This document shows positions 1-8,326 of a DNA stretch of 64,000 nt, one piece after another. The stretch comes from Pedobacter jeongneungensis. Lineage in GTDB: Bacteria > Bacteroidota > Bacteroidia > Sphingobacteriales > Sphingobacteriaceae. The notes beneath the pieces were generated by a model. It had not been told where the DNA came from. It did no database searches and worked only from the letters and a program-made list of their open reading frames with translations. The position numbers were made by a program, and so were the translations under genes. The DNA lies in assembly GCF_000633455.1 (NCBI RefSeq), contig NZ_AYMG01000001.1:124001-188000 (forward strand), read 5' to 3'. Position 1 is the first letter of the stretch. Every line of letters starts with the position of its first letter.

Positions 1-677
1 AAGCTAATGCCACTTTTTGCCAAAAGCAGTATAAATAAAATGCAAAAACCACTAAACATGCGTTTTATTTCCTGTTTTGGTATAATTTCATCTACCAGTT
101 TTTGGGTAAATATCGAAGTAGATAGGCCTAGGGCTGCAATCACGATCCCTAAAAAAGTAGTTGTTAAAAGGATGTTGATATCGTCTTTTAATAAAGAAAA
201 CAACCATTTTATTTTTGCATTATTTTCTGTTTTGCTCTTGATAAAAGTATCGTTTGGTTCGAGTGTAAGCAAAACCTTGCTTTTCCAAAATTTTTGCAAT
301 TCTGAATTATCCCAATAAGATACTCCGGTTGCAGGATCGCCAATAAGGAATTTTCTTGTTTTATCATTGTATCCGTAGTTTAGAACAAAGTGCTCTAAAC
401 CATTCTCTAGTGCTAAATGTAACAGGCTAAGTTGTTTTAAATCAAAAAGGTGTTCAAGCTCTGCTTCAAAACCTTCAGCAGTAATCCCTATTGTTTCAGC
501 ACATTGTATTAGGCCTAATAAGGTTGTACCAAAACCATCAGTACCACTTAGTTTTCTTAAATTTTCAAGGTTGTTATTACCTTCAAAATAACGCACAGCA
601 GAAAGTAGGCAGGCTACACCACAATCGCTTTCATCTTGTTGTAAAATAAATGTTCGTTTGGCCTTATTGATCATCAT
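1..677 (-). CDS. Peptidase C39-containing bacteriocin ABC transporter (N-terminal part)
   Basis: About 225 N-terminal residues are visible before the gene leaves the left edge. The start is ATG-ATG at 677/674, followed by MINKAKRTF. Then comes QQDESDCGVACLLSA, the catalytic-cysteine region of C39 peptidases that cut double-glycine leaders. The expected His-containing segment follows (LENGLEHFVLNY), then the Asp region (IGDPATGVSYW). Hydrophobic stretches near residue 150 onward (LLTTTFLGIVIAALGLS) start the ABC membrane domain; the nucleotide-binding domain lies outside. Its first 14 bases overlap the redoxin gene, which suggests coupling. It probably cleaves and exports the double-glycine peptide encoded at the head of this operon. 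Confidence 0.85.
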   Translation of the reverse strand, partial: MMINKAKRTFILQQDESDCGVACLLSAVRYFEGNNNLENLRKLSGTDGFGTTLLGLIQCAETIGITAEGFEAELEHLFDLKQLSLLHLALENGLEHFVLNYGYNDKTRKFLIGDPATGVSYWDNSELQKFWKSKVLLTLEPNDTFIKSKTENNAKIKWLFSLLKDDINILLTTTFLGIVIAALGLSTSIFTQKLVDEIIPKQEIKRMFSGFCILFILLLAKSGIS

Positions 678-1185
678 CCAAATATTTAATTAGAGCATCA
701 ATCTTAACTTCTCCAGCATATTCTTTTATTAACCGGTGCTGAGCATTATAGATATAAACAGAGGGAGTAACAGCTTTACCGAACCATTTGTAAAAACTGT
801 AATCCTTATCGTAAAGCCAAATAAAACCGGCAGCATCAAGTTTATAAGTTTTTGCAAATGCAGTTGTTTCTTTTGGCGTATTGGTAGAAACCATTATCAC
901 CAAGGTATTTTTAAATGCATTTATGTTTTTACTAATCTGTTTTGCTTCATATTGGCAGTGTTCACATTCAGCATTGTAGTAAAAAATGCAAATAGGTTTA
1001 TCTTCCTTCAGATCTTTTGCAGAAAAAGGTTTTTCTTCTTGATTATACAATAGAAAATTAGGCAAGGTCTGTTTTTGCAATGCTATGGCTTTTTTACTGT
1101 TGTATTTCTTTATGATGTTGTAAGCCAAAAAAATACCAATGCTAAAAGTCAGTAAGCCAATAGCTATAATTAATTTATTTTTCAT
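664..1185 (-). CDS. Membrane-anchored thioredoxin-like protein with CEHC motif
   Basis: 173 residues. One N-terminal hydrophobic anchor (about residues 4-22) is followed by a thioredoxin-like domain facing the periplasm, with a CxxC centre Cys74-Glu-His-Cys77 after IFYYNAE. A cis-Pro region follows (KAVTPSVYIYN). Such redoxins recur in Bacteroidota bacteriocin operons, where they are assumed to handle disulfides of the peptide or exporter; the peptide encoded here has two cysteines in its core, which fits. It lies between a membrane-protein gene and the C39 exporter, overlapping the latter by 14 bases. The fold call is strong; the specific role is inference. Confidence 0.75.
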   Translation of the reverse strand: MKNKLIIAIGLLTFSIGIFLAYNIIKKYNSKKAIALQKQTLPNFLLYNQEEKPFSAKDLKEDKPICIFYYNAECEHCQYEAKQISKNINAFKNTLVIMVSTNTPKETTAFAKTYKLDAAGFIWLYDKDYSFYKWFGKAVTPSVYIYNAQHRLIKEYAGEVKIDALIKYLDDDQ

Positions 1186-1221
1186 TAATGCTTAATAAAG
1201 AAGGATATTATTTAGATAAGT

Positions 1222-1869
1222 TTATGTTGAAGGGCTTATGCTTACCGTAATAAACATCACACAGATGATCCATAAAACCAACGCTGGTATGTAACCAGAA
1301 AAAACTACTTTAATTCCGTGATTGATATCGGTACCCATTGCTTGTTTAATGCCCCCTGCCAATAATATCCAATATAAAATCTCAAATACATTAAAGGTTT
1401 GAAACGGGTAGATAAACAGCGCAGAAAGATTTTCTATTTTAAAGAGATTTAAAGCCGATAGGGGATAGAATTGCTGAATATCGCTTAAGGTATAATCCGT
1501 TTTAAAGAATAAAAACCATATGAGTTTTATCAGTTGCGGGATCAGAAAAATAAATTCTGCAGTTAAGGCTATTCTAAAGGTATCAGAAAATTTTAGTTTG
1601 CTGTTGTTTAAGAGTAAGCCAGCTTGTAGGCATAAGGTAATTATAAAAATTTTCAAAAGTAGCCAAACTGGAATGAAAATATAACTTATCCAAAGGTGTC
1701 TAACTTCGATATCAAAAATTTCATCTATAGTTTCATTTTCTAACTGATTTTGAAATGTATTATAAAATGCTTCTTGAGTAATTAAAAGAGAATTGAAAAT
1801 ATAGATCAGTGTCAGGGTTAAAAGTAGAATGGTAATAAATAGAATTGGAGTTCTCAAACTATTATTCAT
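1222..1869 (-). CDS. Integral membrane protein of the bacteriocin operon
   Basis: 215 residues with about five hydrophobic segments: near residues 8-28, 60-85, 98-125, 150-172 and 190-210. I see no catalytic motif. The topology is loosely like Yip1-type membrane proteins, but this is not a firm match. It is codirectional with the precursor, the 82-residue membrane protein, the redoxin and the C39 exporter, so an immunity or export-accessory role is plausible. Start ATG at 1869. Confidence 0.55.
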   Translation of the reverse strand: MNNSLRTPILFITILLLTLTLIYIFNSLLITQEAFYNTFQNQLENETIDEIFDIEVRHLWISYIFIPVWLLLKIFIITLCLQAGLLLNNSKLKFSDTFRIALTAEFIFLIPQLIKLIWFLFFKTDYTLSDIQQFYPLSALNLFKIENLSALFIYPFQTFNVFEILYWILLAGGIKQAMGTDINHGIKVVFSGYIPALVLWIICVMFITVSISPST

Positions 1870-1930
1870 TAAAATCTTATTTGAGTATCAAAAACTTGGC
1901 AGTACATGATTTAAGTACTGCCAAATATTG

Positions 1931-2179
1931 CTATATGCCAAAATACAACTCTTTAAAATATTTAAGTTGATAATAAGGTGATGCAATAAACATTTTCCAG
2001 CTTTCTGATTTTTTTAATAATCCTAGATCTACCAATCTAAGCCCATCTACAAATGGTCTATAAATTAGCACGTAAATACAGAATGAAATAAAAAAAAACA
2101 ATGAACTATTGTGCACTGCGCACCAGTATAGAAAAGGAAAAGGTAGTAATATTATTATATAATAAGATAAAAGTTTCAT
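1931..2179 (-). CDS. Small membrane protein next to bacteriocin precursor
   Basis: 82 residues. Two N-terminal hydrophobic segments (about residues 3-20 and 26-42) are followed by a soluble, basic and aromatic tail. The gene starts 10 bases after the precursor stop and is surely cotranscribed with it. A small two-TM protein immediately downstream of a bacteriocin precursor is a typical place for an immunity protein, but nothing in the sequence proves that. Confidence 0.5.
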   Translation of the reverse strand: MKLLSYYIIILLPFPFLYWCAVHNSSLFFFISFCIYVLIYRPFVDGLRLVDLGLLKKSESWKMFIASPYYQLKYFKELYFGI

Positions 2180-2189
2180 GTTTGTTTAT

Positions 2190-2387
2190 TTATGAAAATC
2201 CATTGGCACCCGCACATGCTGATGCATACGCAAAAAATCCTGCTGGTGTTAATGCTGAAACACCCCATGCTAATACTGAAGCCCAACCGTGGCCAGAGTA
2301 GACATCACTGATACAATCCATAGTATTTTGTCCTGCTTTTTTTCCTCCGGTTAAATTTTCTATTTTTTCAAATTCTAATTTTTTCAT
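2190..2387 (-). CDS. Double-glycine-leader bacteriocin-like precursor peptide
   Basis: 65 residues. The leader MKKLEFEKIENLTGG ends in Gly14-Gly15 with the hydrophobic/acidic spacing expected of C39-processed leaders. The predicted core is 50 residues, rich in Gly, Ala and Ser, with a central hydrophobic part (WASVLAWGVSALTPAGFFAY). Two cysteines (Cys25 and Cys58) could form one disulfide. This is the layout of an unmodified class II-type bacteriocin. The C39 ABC transporter gene lies downstream in the same operon. The core matches no bacteriocin that I recognise. Confidence 0.7.
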   Translation of the reverse strand: MKKLEFEKIENLTGGKKAGQNTMDCISDVYSGHGWASVLAWGVSALTPAGFFAYASACAGANGFS

Positions 2388-2424
2388 TTTGTTTAAATTT
2401 TAAGTTTAAGTGGTTTCTCAATTC

Positions 2425-2439
2425 TTGCTCGCGAAGCAA
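2425..2439. promoter_or_regulatory. Dyad TTGCT-CGCGA-AGCAA between bacteriocin and regulator genes
   Basis: A 15-base dyad with 5-base arms around CGCGA lies in the divergent space, 38 bases ahead of the precursor start codon. It could be an operator for the Xre regulator encoded at 2684 or a small hairpin in the precursor mRNA leader. The evidence is only the symmetry and position. Confidence 0.25.
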
Positions 2440-2683
2440 TAACTAAAAGTATAGTGTGTAAATCGATATTCCTAACCGTCATTTGTTTAAATTATAGATA
2501 ATATGGTTGGCATAGCGTAAGAGGGCATTGTAGATTAATTGATTAGAGGTTTTAACTAAGGATTTATATCTAGTAACTATAGATGCTTTAGGAAATAATT
2601 TACTTTTTAATCTAATTTATGCTATATTGGGATATTATAACCAAGAGGTTGTCATCCCTAAGCCTCTTATATTTTCTAAATAA

Positions 2684-2896
2684 ATGGATGACAATAAATA
2701 CGAAGCTATAAGTAAAAAGATCAGGATAACTAGAGTAGCATTGGGTTATAGCCAAGAGTATATGGCGCAAGAACTGAATATCTCGCAGAATGTTTATTCA
2801 ATAAATGAAAGGAATATGAAGGACGTACCTTTAGAAAGAGTGATGCGAATATGTAATGTTCTGAATCTCCCTATTGAGGAGTTATTGAAAGGTTAG
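2684..2896 (+). CDS. Small Xre-family helix-turn-helix regulator
   Basis: 70 residues, essentially one HTH_3 domain: KIRITRVALGYSQEYMAQEL then NISQNVYSINERN, ending with the helix MRICNVLNLPIEELLKG. It has no sensor or dimerisation extension. It is divergent from the bacteriocin operon across 296 bases and is the obvious candidate regulator for it. Its stop codon abuts the stop of the convergent 41-residue gene. Confidence 0.8.
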   Translation: MDDNKYEAISKKIRITRVALGYSQEYMAQELNISQNVYSINERNMKDVPLERVMRICNVLNLPIEELLKG

Positions 2897-3022
2897 CTAC
2901 CCCTTCCTTCTAAACTTCTTTGATAAAAGAAAAAGTACAACCGCTGCGCCAATAGCTAAACCAAGATAAATTCCATCTTTAAAGTTTGCAGCATTTGTAG
3001 TTTCTAAAAGAACAGCAATCAT
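2897..3022 (-). CDS. Tiny single-TM protein, translationally coupled
   Basis: A 41-residue reading frame starting MIAVLLETTN with one membrane segment (about residues 18-33, IYLGLAIGAAVVLFLL) and a basic tail KKFRRKG. Its ATG overlaps the TGA of the upstream 61-residue gene in an ATGA, good evidence that it is translated. The N-terminus is outside and the basic tail inside by the positive-inside rule. Function unknown. Confidence 0.5.
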   Translation of the reverse strand: MIAVLLETTNAANFKDGIYLGLAIGAAVVLFLLSKKFRRKG

Positions 3023-3204
3023 TTTTGTTTCTTTTTGTGTTTGATGATCTGGTATTGACTAAAAGCGACCAGGCAACCTGCTAAAATGATAATCCCGGCA
3101 GATAAAAGGTTTTTGGGGTTTTGCTGAATGTAGTAAGCAGCTGCCAAAACTAAAATAGCCGCTGCGATACCGATAATATAGTGAAGTATTAATCCCGTTT
3201 TCAT
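3019..3204 (-). CDS. Small two-TM membrane protein
   Basis: 61 residues with two hydrophobic segments (about 5-25 and 33-52) joined by a short QQNPKN turn and ending in a lysine-rich tail. It is coupled by a 4-base overlap to the next 41-residue membrane protein. It follows the CapA-like gene by 44 bases on the same strand, so all three may be cotranscribed. Function unknown. Confidence 0.5.
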   Translation of the reverse strand: MKTGLILHYIIGIAAAILVLAAAYYIQQNPKNLLSAGIIILAGCLVAFSQYQIIKHKKKQK

Positions 3205-3248
3205 AAGGCAAATATTCTGAATTAATTTGAGATTGGTGTCGCAGAAGA

Positions 3249-4346
3249 TTAATCTTTTAAACTGATTTTGTTTTCTTCAAATTTAAGTTGATGACCTTTG
3301 AAATCAATATCGGTCAGTTCTTTTATACGTTTAAAAGCGCTATGATTATCATCTAAGGTTAACCGGCTAATTTTATCCTGTTTAATGGATACCACATCTG
3401 CATATAGGAAATCACCTTTGCCATTTATTTTTAGCTGAAGCAATGGAGCAATACCGTTGTTGCCCTTTAGACTGAACATCCCATAGGTGCAAAAATTGCC
3501 CAGACTGTAAGCTATGAATTTGTTTTTATATACTTCAACCGCTCTTGCTACATGTGGCCCATGGCCAAGCACCACATCGGCCCCGGCATCGATTACGGCA
3601 TGAGCAAAAGCATAAACATTGCCTCTGTTTTCTTTGTAAAAGATCTCATTTTTACGGGGAACATGTTCAAATCTGGCACCTTCACCTCCACCATGGAAGG
3701 AAACAATTACAATATCGGCCATGGTTTTTAAACGTGCAACCAAGGCTTTTGCGCTGTCGATTTTATTAATGGATACCGTATTCTCGTTTGGCGCAAAAGC
3801 ACAGAAAGCATATTTTATGCTGTCTTTCTCAAAAACCTCAAAAGGTTTATTTACCTGCCCCGCATAGTGAATCTGCAATGAATCTAAAATTCTTGCCGTA
3901 TTTTTTCTTCCTTTGGCATCAAAATCGCCAACGTGGTTATTGGCAATGCTCAATACATTAAATCCCGCGTTTTTATATATGCCGGCGTAACGTTCGGGCA
4001 TTCTGAAGGCATAACAGTTATTCGGGTTGATGCCGTTGCATTTATTCGAATTGCCCGAATTTAGAAAACAGCCTTCCAGGTTCCCAAATACGATATCACC
4101 TTTTAACAAACTATCTACTGCCTTAAAACTGTTGATGGCATCATCAGGAGGAAGATTAGTCTTGGATGGAAAAGCAGAGCCCAGCATAATATCACCAACC
4201 GCGGTAATTGATATCGTATCCTTTATTTTCCTGATCACCGTGTCTTGTTTAGCTATCGGCGCAGCAACCTGGGCATTATTACTGGTGCAACTGATTAGTA
4301 TAATTACGGTAAGGGATGATAATATTAAGGTATTGAAAAATTTCAT
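3249..4346 (-). CDS. CapA-family metallophosphatase-like lipoprotein
   Basis: 365 residues with a lipoprotein signal (IILISC, Cys20). The PGA_cap/CapA fold is shown by AVGDIMLGS near residue 50, GNLEG near 95, SIANNH near 135, the histidine segment VSFHGGGEG near 215 and GHGPHVARAVE near 260. This superfamily has a calcineurin-like phosphoesterase fold and includes PgsA/CapA of poly-gamma-glutamate synthesis. Here there is no capB or capC neighbour, so a cell-envelope phosphoesterase-like role is safer than PGA synthesis. Start ATG at 4346; a terminator for the upstream NlpC gene lies just ahead. Confidence 0.8.
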   Translation of the reverse strand: MKFFNTLILSSLTVIILISCTSNNAQVAAPIAKQDTVIRKIKDTISITAVGDIMLGSAFPSKTNLPPDDAINSFKAVDSLLKGDIVFGNLEGCFLNSGNSNKCNGINPNNCYAFRMPERYAGIYKNAGFNVLSIANNHVGDFDAKGRKNTARILDSLQIHYAGQVNKPFEVFEKDSIKYAFCAFAPNENTVSINKIDSAKALVARLKTMADIVIVSFHGGGEGARFEHVPRKNEIFYKENRGNVYAFAHAVIDAGADVVLGHGPHVARAVEVYKNKFIAYSLGNFCTYGMFSLKGNNGIAPLLQLKINGKGDFLYADVVSIKQDKISRLTLDDNHSAFKRIKELTDIDFKGHQLKFEENKISLKD

Positions 4347-4364
4347 TCTGGACTTTTGTGGTAT

Positions 4365-4398
4365 AAAAAAAATCCTCCGAAATTTCTTTAGGAGGATT
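4365..4398 (-). terminator. Rho-independent terminator after NlpC/P60 gene
   Basis: An 8-bp perfect stem, AATCCTCC and GGAGGATT (4371-4378 and 4391-4398), is followed on the minus strand by a run of T residues. It separates the NlpC/P60 gene from the CapA-like gene, so these are separate transcription units. Confidence 0.8.
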
Positions 4399-4431
4399 CT
4401 ATATTTTTATTAACTGTTAAGGCTAACTGAA

Positions 4432-4989
4432 CTATTCTACTTCAAATTCTTTCTTAAACGATTCTAAAACACGCCCACCTTTGTAGAAGTAACGGCTGTA
4501 ATAAGGTTCGTTCAGGTTGCTGATCACTACACCACGCGAGCTGGATGCGTGTGCGAACCTGTTGTCGCCGAGGTAAATACCAACGTGTGAAATACTTCTG
4601 CTTTTAATTTTAAAGAAAACCAGATCGCCTTCTTTCAAATCTTCTTTAGATAGCGGATCTACCATGCTAAAAATATCGCGCGAATTTCTTCTGATGGTAG
4701 TGTTGAAAACTTTGTCGTAAATCGCTTTAGTAAAAGCCGAGCAATCAATACCTCTTTTGCTGTTTCCACCATAACTATATGGTGTTCCGATCCATTCGTA
4801 TATAAACTTGTAGAGTTTTAAATTCGAGGTCGCATCTACCGCAACACCCATTACCTGCGAAAAATATTGTGATGCAAGGTTATCAGGGTCATTTAATTCT
4901 TTACCAGATTCTTTTGTTTTTGTTTGCGCAAATGCGGTTGAGAGCGTGCAGATAGCGATTAGGGTAGAAAACAAAATTTTTTTAATCAT
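4432..4989 (-). CDS. NlpC/P60 (C40) peptidoglycan endopeptidase
   Basis: 185 residues. A cleavable signal peptide ends near AFAQ (residues 18-21). The catalytic Cys83 is in GIDCSAFTKAIY, the catalytic His135 in SISHVGIYLG and a third polar residue is His147 in RFAHAS. GDLVFF before the His is typical of the family. There is no SH3b or LysM domain, so this is a minimal exported hydrolase that cuts peptide cross-links of the wall. It has its own promoter and terminator. Confidence 0.9.
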   Translation of the reverse strand: MIKKILFSTLIAICTLSTAFAQTKTKESGKELNDPDNLASQYFSQVMGVAVDATSNLKLYKFIYEWIGTPYSYGGNSKRGIDCSAFTKAIYDKVFNTTIRRNSRDIFSMVDPLSKEDLKEGDLVFFKIKSRSISHVGIYLGDNRFAHASSSRGVVISNLNEPYYSRYFYKGGRVLESFKKEFEVE

Positions 4990-5484
4990 GTTATACAGTT
5001 ATGTTTGGGTATTCACTTACACATTAACGTACACCACATGGGCTTATTGTTGGTTGTCAAAAGTATTGATTATACAAATGTTATCCAAATGTAATGTTAT
5101 AAAAAATGAAAGTTATTAACATTTTTGTTTTTTATCCACCGTTTTTGAGTAAAATTTCGGCTTAAAATTATCTTTTTTAAATGTTTTTTTCTTTTCGGAT
5201 ATTCCTATATGGTTTAAGTTAGTGTTATTTTTAAATTATGGAAATACGCCCTTATGCAGAATTAAATTTTAGAATAAATTGAATACTTATTATGATAAAG
5301 GGCATTGATTTAATTATGTGAAATCAGTATTAAATCTTTAAAAGTGTTTGTGGTTTGTATTTAATTGTAAAACAACTGTTAAATCTGATTTTAGCCCTAA
5401 TACCATGATGTTTTTACACTTAAAAGTGCCAAAAATTACAATAAAAAAATTAGATTTGCTGTCGCAAAAAACAAATACCCTAAA
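4990..5484. other. Divergent AT-rich intergenic region
   Basis: 495 bases with no convincing reading frame between divergent nlpC and pdhA. It holds the NlpC promoter on the left. Just before pdhA, TAGATTTG at 5451-5458 is a possible -7 box without a clear -33 element. The middle is very AT-rich; I see nothing else in it. Confidence 0.5.
5058..5089 (-). promoter_or_regulatory. Bacteroidota-type promoter for NlpC/P60 gene
   Basis: On the minus strand a TTTG (-33) is followed after about 20 bases by TACTTTTG, matching the TAnnTTTG -7 box of the Bacteroidota primary sigma factor. It lies about 70 bases upstream of the ATG at 4989. Confidence 0.5.
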
Positions 5485-6480
5485 ATGAGTGCAGTAGAAA
5501 TAAATAAAGATACCTGGTTAAAGTGGTTTGAGTCGATGTTGCTGATGCGCAAATTCGAAGAAAAAACCGGCCAGTTATACGGACAACAAAAAATACGTGG
5601 CTTTTGTCATTTATACATTGGACAAGAAGCTGTAGTTGCAGGTGCAATATCTGCGATGCAAAAAGGCGACTCAATGATTACCACTTACCGTGATCATGCC
5701 CATGCCTTAGCTTTAGGAGTAAGTGCCGATAGTATTATGGCAGAAATGTACGGTAAAGCTACAGGTTGCTCTAAAGGTAAAGGTGGTTCAATGCACATGT
5801 TCAGTAAAGAGCATAACTTCTACGGAGGACATGCAATTGTTGGCGGTCAGATTCCTCTAGGTGCTGGCGTTGCTTTTGCAGAAAAATATAAAGGTACCGA
5901 TAATGTTAACATTTGTTATATGGGTGATGGTGCTGTGCGCCAGGGTGCATTAAACGAAACTTTTAACATGGCCATGCTTTGGAAATTGCCTGTTGTTTTT
6001 GTTTGCGAAAACAATGGTTATGCTATGGGTACCTCAGTACAACGTACTACCAACATGACCGATATTTATAAAATTGGTTTAGGTTTTGATATGCCATGTG
6101 CACCAGTTGATGGTATGGATCCGGTTGCGGTTCACAACGCAATGGATGAGGCTATTCAACGTGCACGTAAAGGTGAAGGACCAACTTTCTTGGAAATGAG
6201 AACTTACCGTTACCGTGGCCACTCGATGTCTGATCCGGCAAAATACCGTACCAAAGAAGAATTAGAAGATTACAAAGCAAAAGATCCTGTTGAGCATGCA
6301 AGAGAAACTATTTTGAAAGAAAAGTATGCAGACGAAGCATGGATTGAAGAAGTAGAAGCTAAAGTAAAAGCAACTGTTGATCAGGCAGTAAAATTTGCTG
6401 AAGAATCTCCTTGGCCGGAAGCATCTGAGTTATACAAAGATGTATACATGACCGAGAACTACCCTTACGTAATGGACTAA
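5485..6480 (+). CDS. pdhA: Pyruvate dehydrogenase E1 component, alpha subunit
   Basis: 331 residues, the usual length for the alpha chain of a heterotetrameric E1. The thiamine-diphosphate/Mg motif is visible: GDG at 147-149 through ENN at 175-177, with ALNETFNMA between. TYRDHAHALALG near residue 68 and the phosphorylation-loop-like RYRGHSMSDPAKYR near 243 are typical E1-alpha segments. It decarboxylates pyruvate and reductively acetylates the E2 lipoyl groups with an E1-beta encoded elsewhere. The E2 gene follows after 31 bases. Confidence 0.95.
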   Translation: MSAVEINKDTWLKWFESMLLMRKFEEKTGQLYGQQKIRGFCHLYIGQEAVVAGAISAMQKGDSMITTYRDHAHALALGVSADSIMAEMYGKATGCSKGKGGSMHMFSKEHNFYGGHAIVGGQIPLGAGVAFAEKYKGTDNVNICYMGDGAVRQGALNETFNMAMLWKLPVVFVCENNGYAMGTSVQRTTNMTDIYKIGLGFDMPCAPVDGMDPVAVHNAMDEAIQRARKGEGPTFLEMRTYRYRGHSMSDPAKYRTKEELEDYKAKDPVEHARETILKEKYADEAWIEEVEAKVKATVDQAVKFAEESPWPEASELYKDVYMTENYPYVMD

Positions 6481-6511
6481 TATTAAATAAGATTTCAATT
6501 AATTAGATATA

Positions 6512-8191
6512 ATGGCTGATGTAATTAAAATGCCCAAAATGAGCGACACCATGACCGAAGGGGTTTTGGCGAAGTGGCATAAAAAAGTGGGCGATAAAGT
6601 GAAAAGCGGCGATGTTTTGGCAGAAGTAGAAACTGACAAGGCAACAATGGATATGGAATCTTATTGGGATGGTACGCTTTTATACGTAGGTGTAGAAGAA
6701 GGATCAGCTGTTCCGGTTGATGCCATCATGGCCGTTATCGGTAAAGAAGGCGAAGATTATAAAGCGGCATTGGAAGCAGAACAGTCTGGAAGTCAGGAGT
6801 CGGCAAGTCCGAAGTCTGAAAGTAAAGACGAAGCTCCTAAAGCTGAAGATAAAAAAGAAGAAGCTGCCCCTGCTCAAGGCGGTGGCTTAAGCGAAGAAGA
6901 ATTGGCTGCTAAAGGTGTTACGGTTATCCGCATGCCTTTATTAAGCGATACCATGACCGAAGGCGTAATTGCCGAATGGCATAAAAAAGTTGGCGATAAA
7001 GTTAAGGATGACGATGTTCTTGCTGATGTAGAAACCGATAAGGCCACTATGGAAGTAATGGGTTATGCAACCGGAACTTTATTACACATCGGTGTAGAAA
7101 AAGGTCAGGCTGCTAAAGTAAACGGAATTATCGCCATTGTTGGCCCGGAAGGAACCGATGTTAGCGGAATTTTAGCAGGTGGTTCAGCTCCAGCCCCTAA
7201 AGCTGAAAGCGCAGAAGCACCAAAAGAAGAAAAACAAGCTGCAACTGCTGATGCTAGCACATCTGCTCCAGTAGCAGAAAGTTCTTCAGATAGCCGCGTT
7301 AAAGCATCTCCTTTAGCTAAGAAAATTGCTAAAGATAAAGGGATCGATTTAGCACAGGTTGCAGGTAGTGCAGAAGGTGGTCGTATCATTAAAAAAGATA
7401 TCGAAAACTTTAAACCATCGGCTGCGCCTGCTAAAGCGGAGTCTGCATCAGTTCCTGCTGCTGAGAAAGCTGCTGCACCAGCACCAGTGATTCCTACTTT
7501 TGTTGGCGAAGTTAAATATACAGAAGCTCCGGTTTCGCAAATGCGTAAAGTAATTGCTAAACGTTTGGCCGAAAGTTTATTTACTGCTCCACATTTCTAC
7601 TTAACCATCAGTATTGATATGGACAACGCAATGGCTGCACGTACTGCCATTAACACAGTTGCTCCGGTTAAGGTTTCTTTCAACGATATCGTAATTAAAG
7701 CGGTTGCTGTTGCCTTGAAAAAACACCCAGCGGTTAACTCTTCATGGGGTGGCGATAAAATCAGGTTTAACGAGCACACCAACATTGGTGTAGCCATGGC
7801 TGTTGAAGACGGTTTATTGGTGCCAGTGGTACGTTTTGCTGATGGTAAATCATTGTCGCACATTTCTGCTGAAGTAAAAGATTTCGGTGGAAAAGCAAAA
7901 GCTAAAAAATTGCAACCTGCAGATTGGGAAGGTTCTACTTTCACCGTATCTAATTTAGGTATGTTTGGTATTGATGAGTTTACGTCAATTATCAATTCTC
8001 CTGATGGCGCAATTTTATCAGTAGGTGCTATCCAACAGGTTCCTGTTGTTAAAAACGGTGCTGTTGTTCCTGGTAACGTAATGAAATTAACTTTAGGTTG
8101 CGATCACCGTGTGGTTGATGGTGCAACAGGAGCACAATTCTTACAAACGTTAAAAGGTTTATTGGAAGAGCCGATCAGGTTATTAGCGTAA
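6512..8191 (+). CDS. pdhC: Pyruvate dehydrogenase E2, dihydrolipoamide acetyltransferase (two lipoyl domains)
   Basis: 559 residues. Two N-terminal lipoyl domains each carry the lipoylated lysine in ETDKAT (Lys43, and a second near residue 175). Ala/Pro/Glu-rich flexible linkers join them to a peripheral subunit-binding domain (SPLAKKIAKDKGIDL near 270). The C-terminal catalytic domain has HRVVDG near residue 530. It passes acetyl groups to CoA and forms the core of the complex. The two lipoyl repeats are clearly related (MPKMSDTMTEGV, MPLLSDTMTEGV). pdhB and lpd are not adjacent. Confidence 0.95.
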   Translation: MADVIKMPKMSDTMTEGVLAKWHKKVGDKVKSGDVLAEVETDKATMDMESYWDGTLLYVGVEEGSAVPVDAIMAVIGKEGEDYKAALEAEQSGSQESASPKSESKDEAPKAEDKKEEAAPAQGGGLSEEELAAKGVTVIRMPLLSDTMTEGVIAEWHKKVGDKVKDDDVLADVETDKATMEVMGYATGTLLHIGVEKGQAAKVNGIIAIVGPEGTDVSGILAGGSAPAPKAESAEAPKEEKQAATADASTSAPVAESSSDSRVKASPLAKKIAKDKGIDLAQVAGSAEGGRIIKKDIENFKPSAAPAKAESASVPAAEKAAAPAPVIPTFVGEVKYTEAPVSQMRKVIAKRLAESLFTAPHFYLTISIDMDNAMAARTAINTVAPVKVSFNDIVIKAVAVALKKHPAVNSSWGGDKIRFNEHTNIGVAMAVEDGLLVPVVRFADGKSLSHISAEVKDFGGKAKAKKLQPADWEGSTFTVSNLGMFGIDEFTSIINSPDGAILSVGAIQQVPVVKNGAVVPGNVMKLTLGCDHRVVDGATGAQFLQTLKGLLEEPIRLLA

Positions 8192-8230
8192 TCAGTTAGC
8201 AATTCACAGTTTACACTGACTACATATTGA

Positions 8231-8257
8231 AAGCCATCCTTTTTGGATGGCTTTTTT
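8231..8257 (+). terminator. Intrinsic terminator after pdhC
   Basis: A 9-bp perfect stem, AAGCCATCC and GGATGGCTT with a 5-base T loop, runs straight into a T tract. It closes the pdhA-pdhC unit. Confidence 0.85.
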
Positions 8258-8326
8258 GCGTTTAAGGCTTTTCGTAAATGGCGACTTAATTTGCTATTTT
8301 TGATTAAAGACCTTAAACCAAAACAA

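Noticed and set aside
8243..8326. N-terminal extension of the DUF885 gene
   Set aside because: It overlaps the pdhC terminator and would bury a clear lipoprotein signal starting at ATG 8327.
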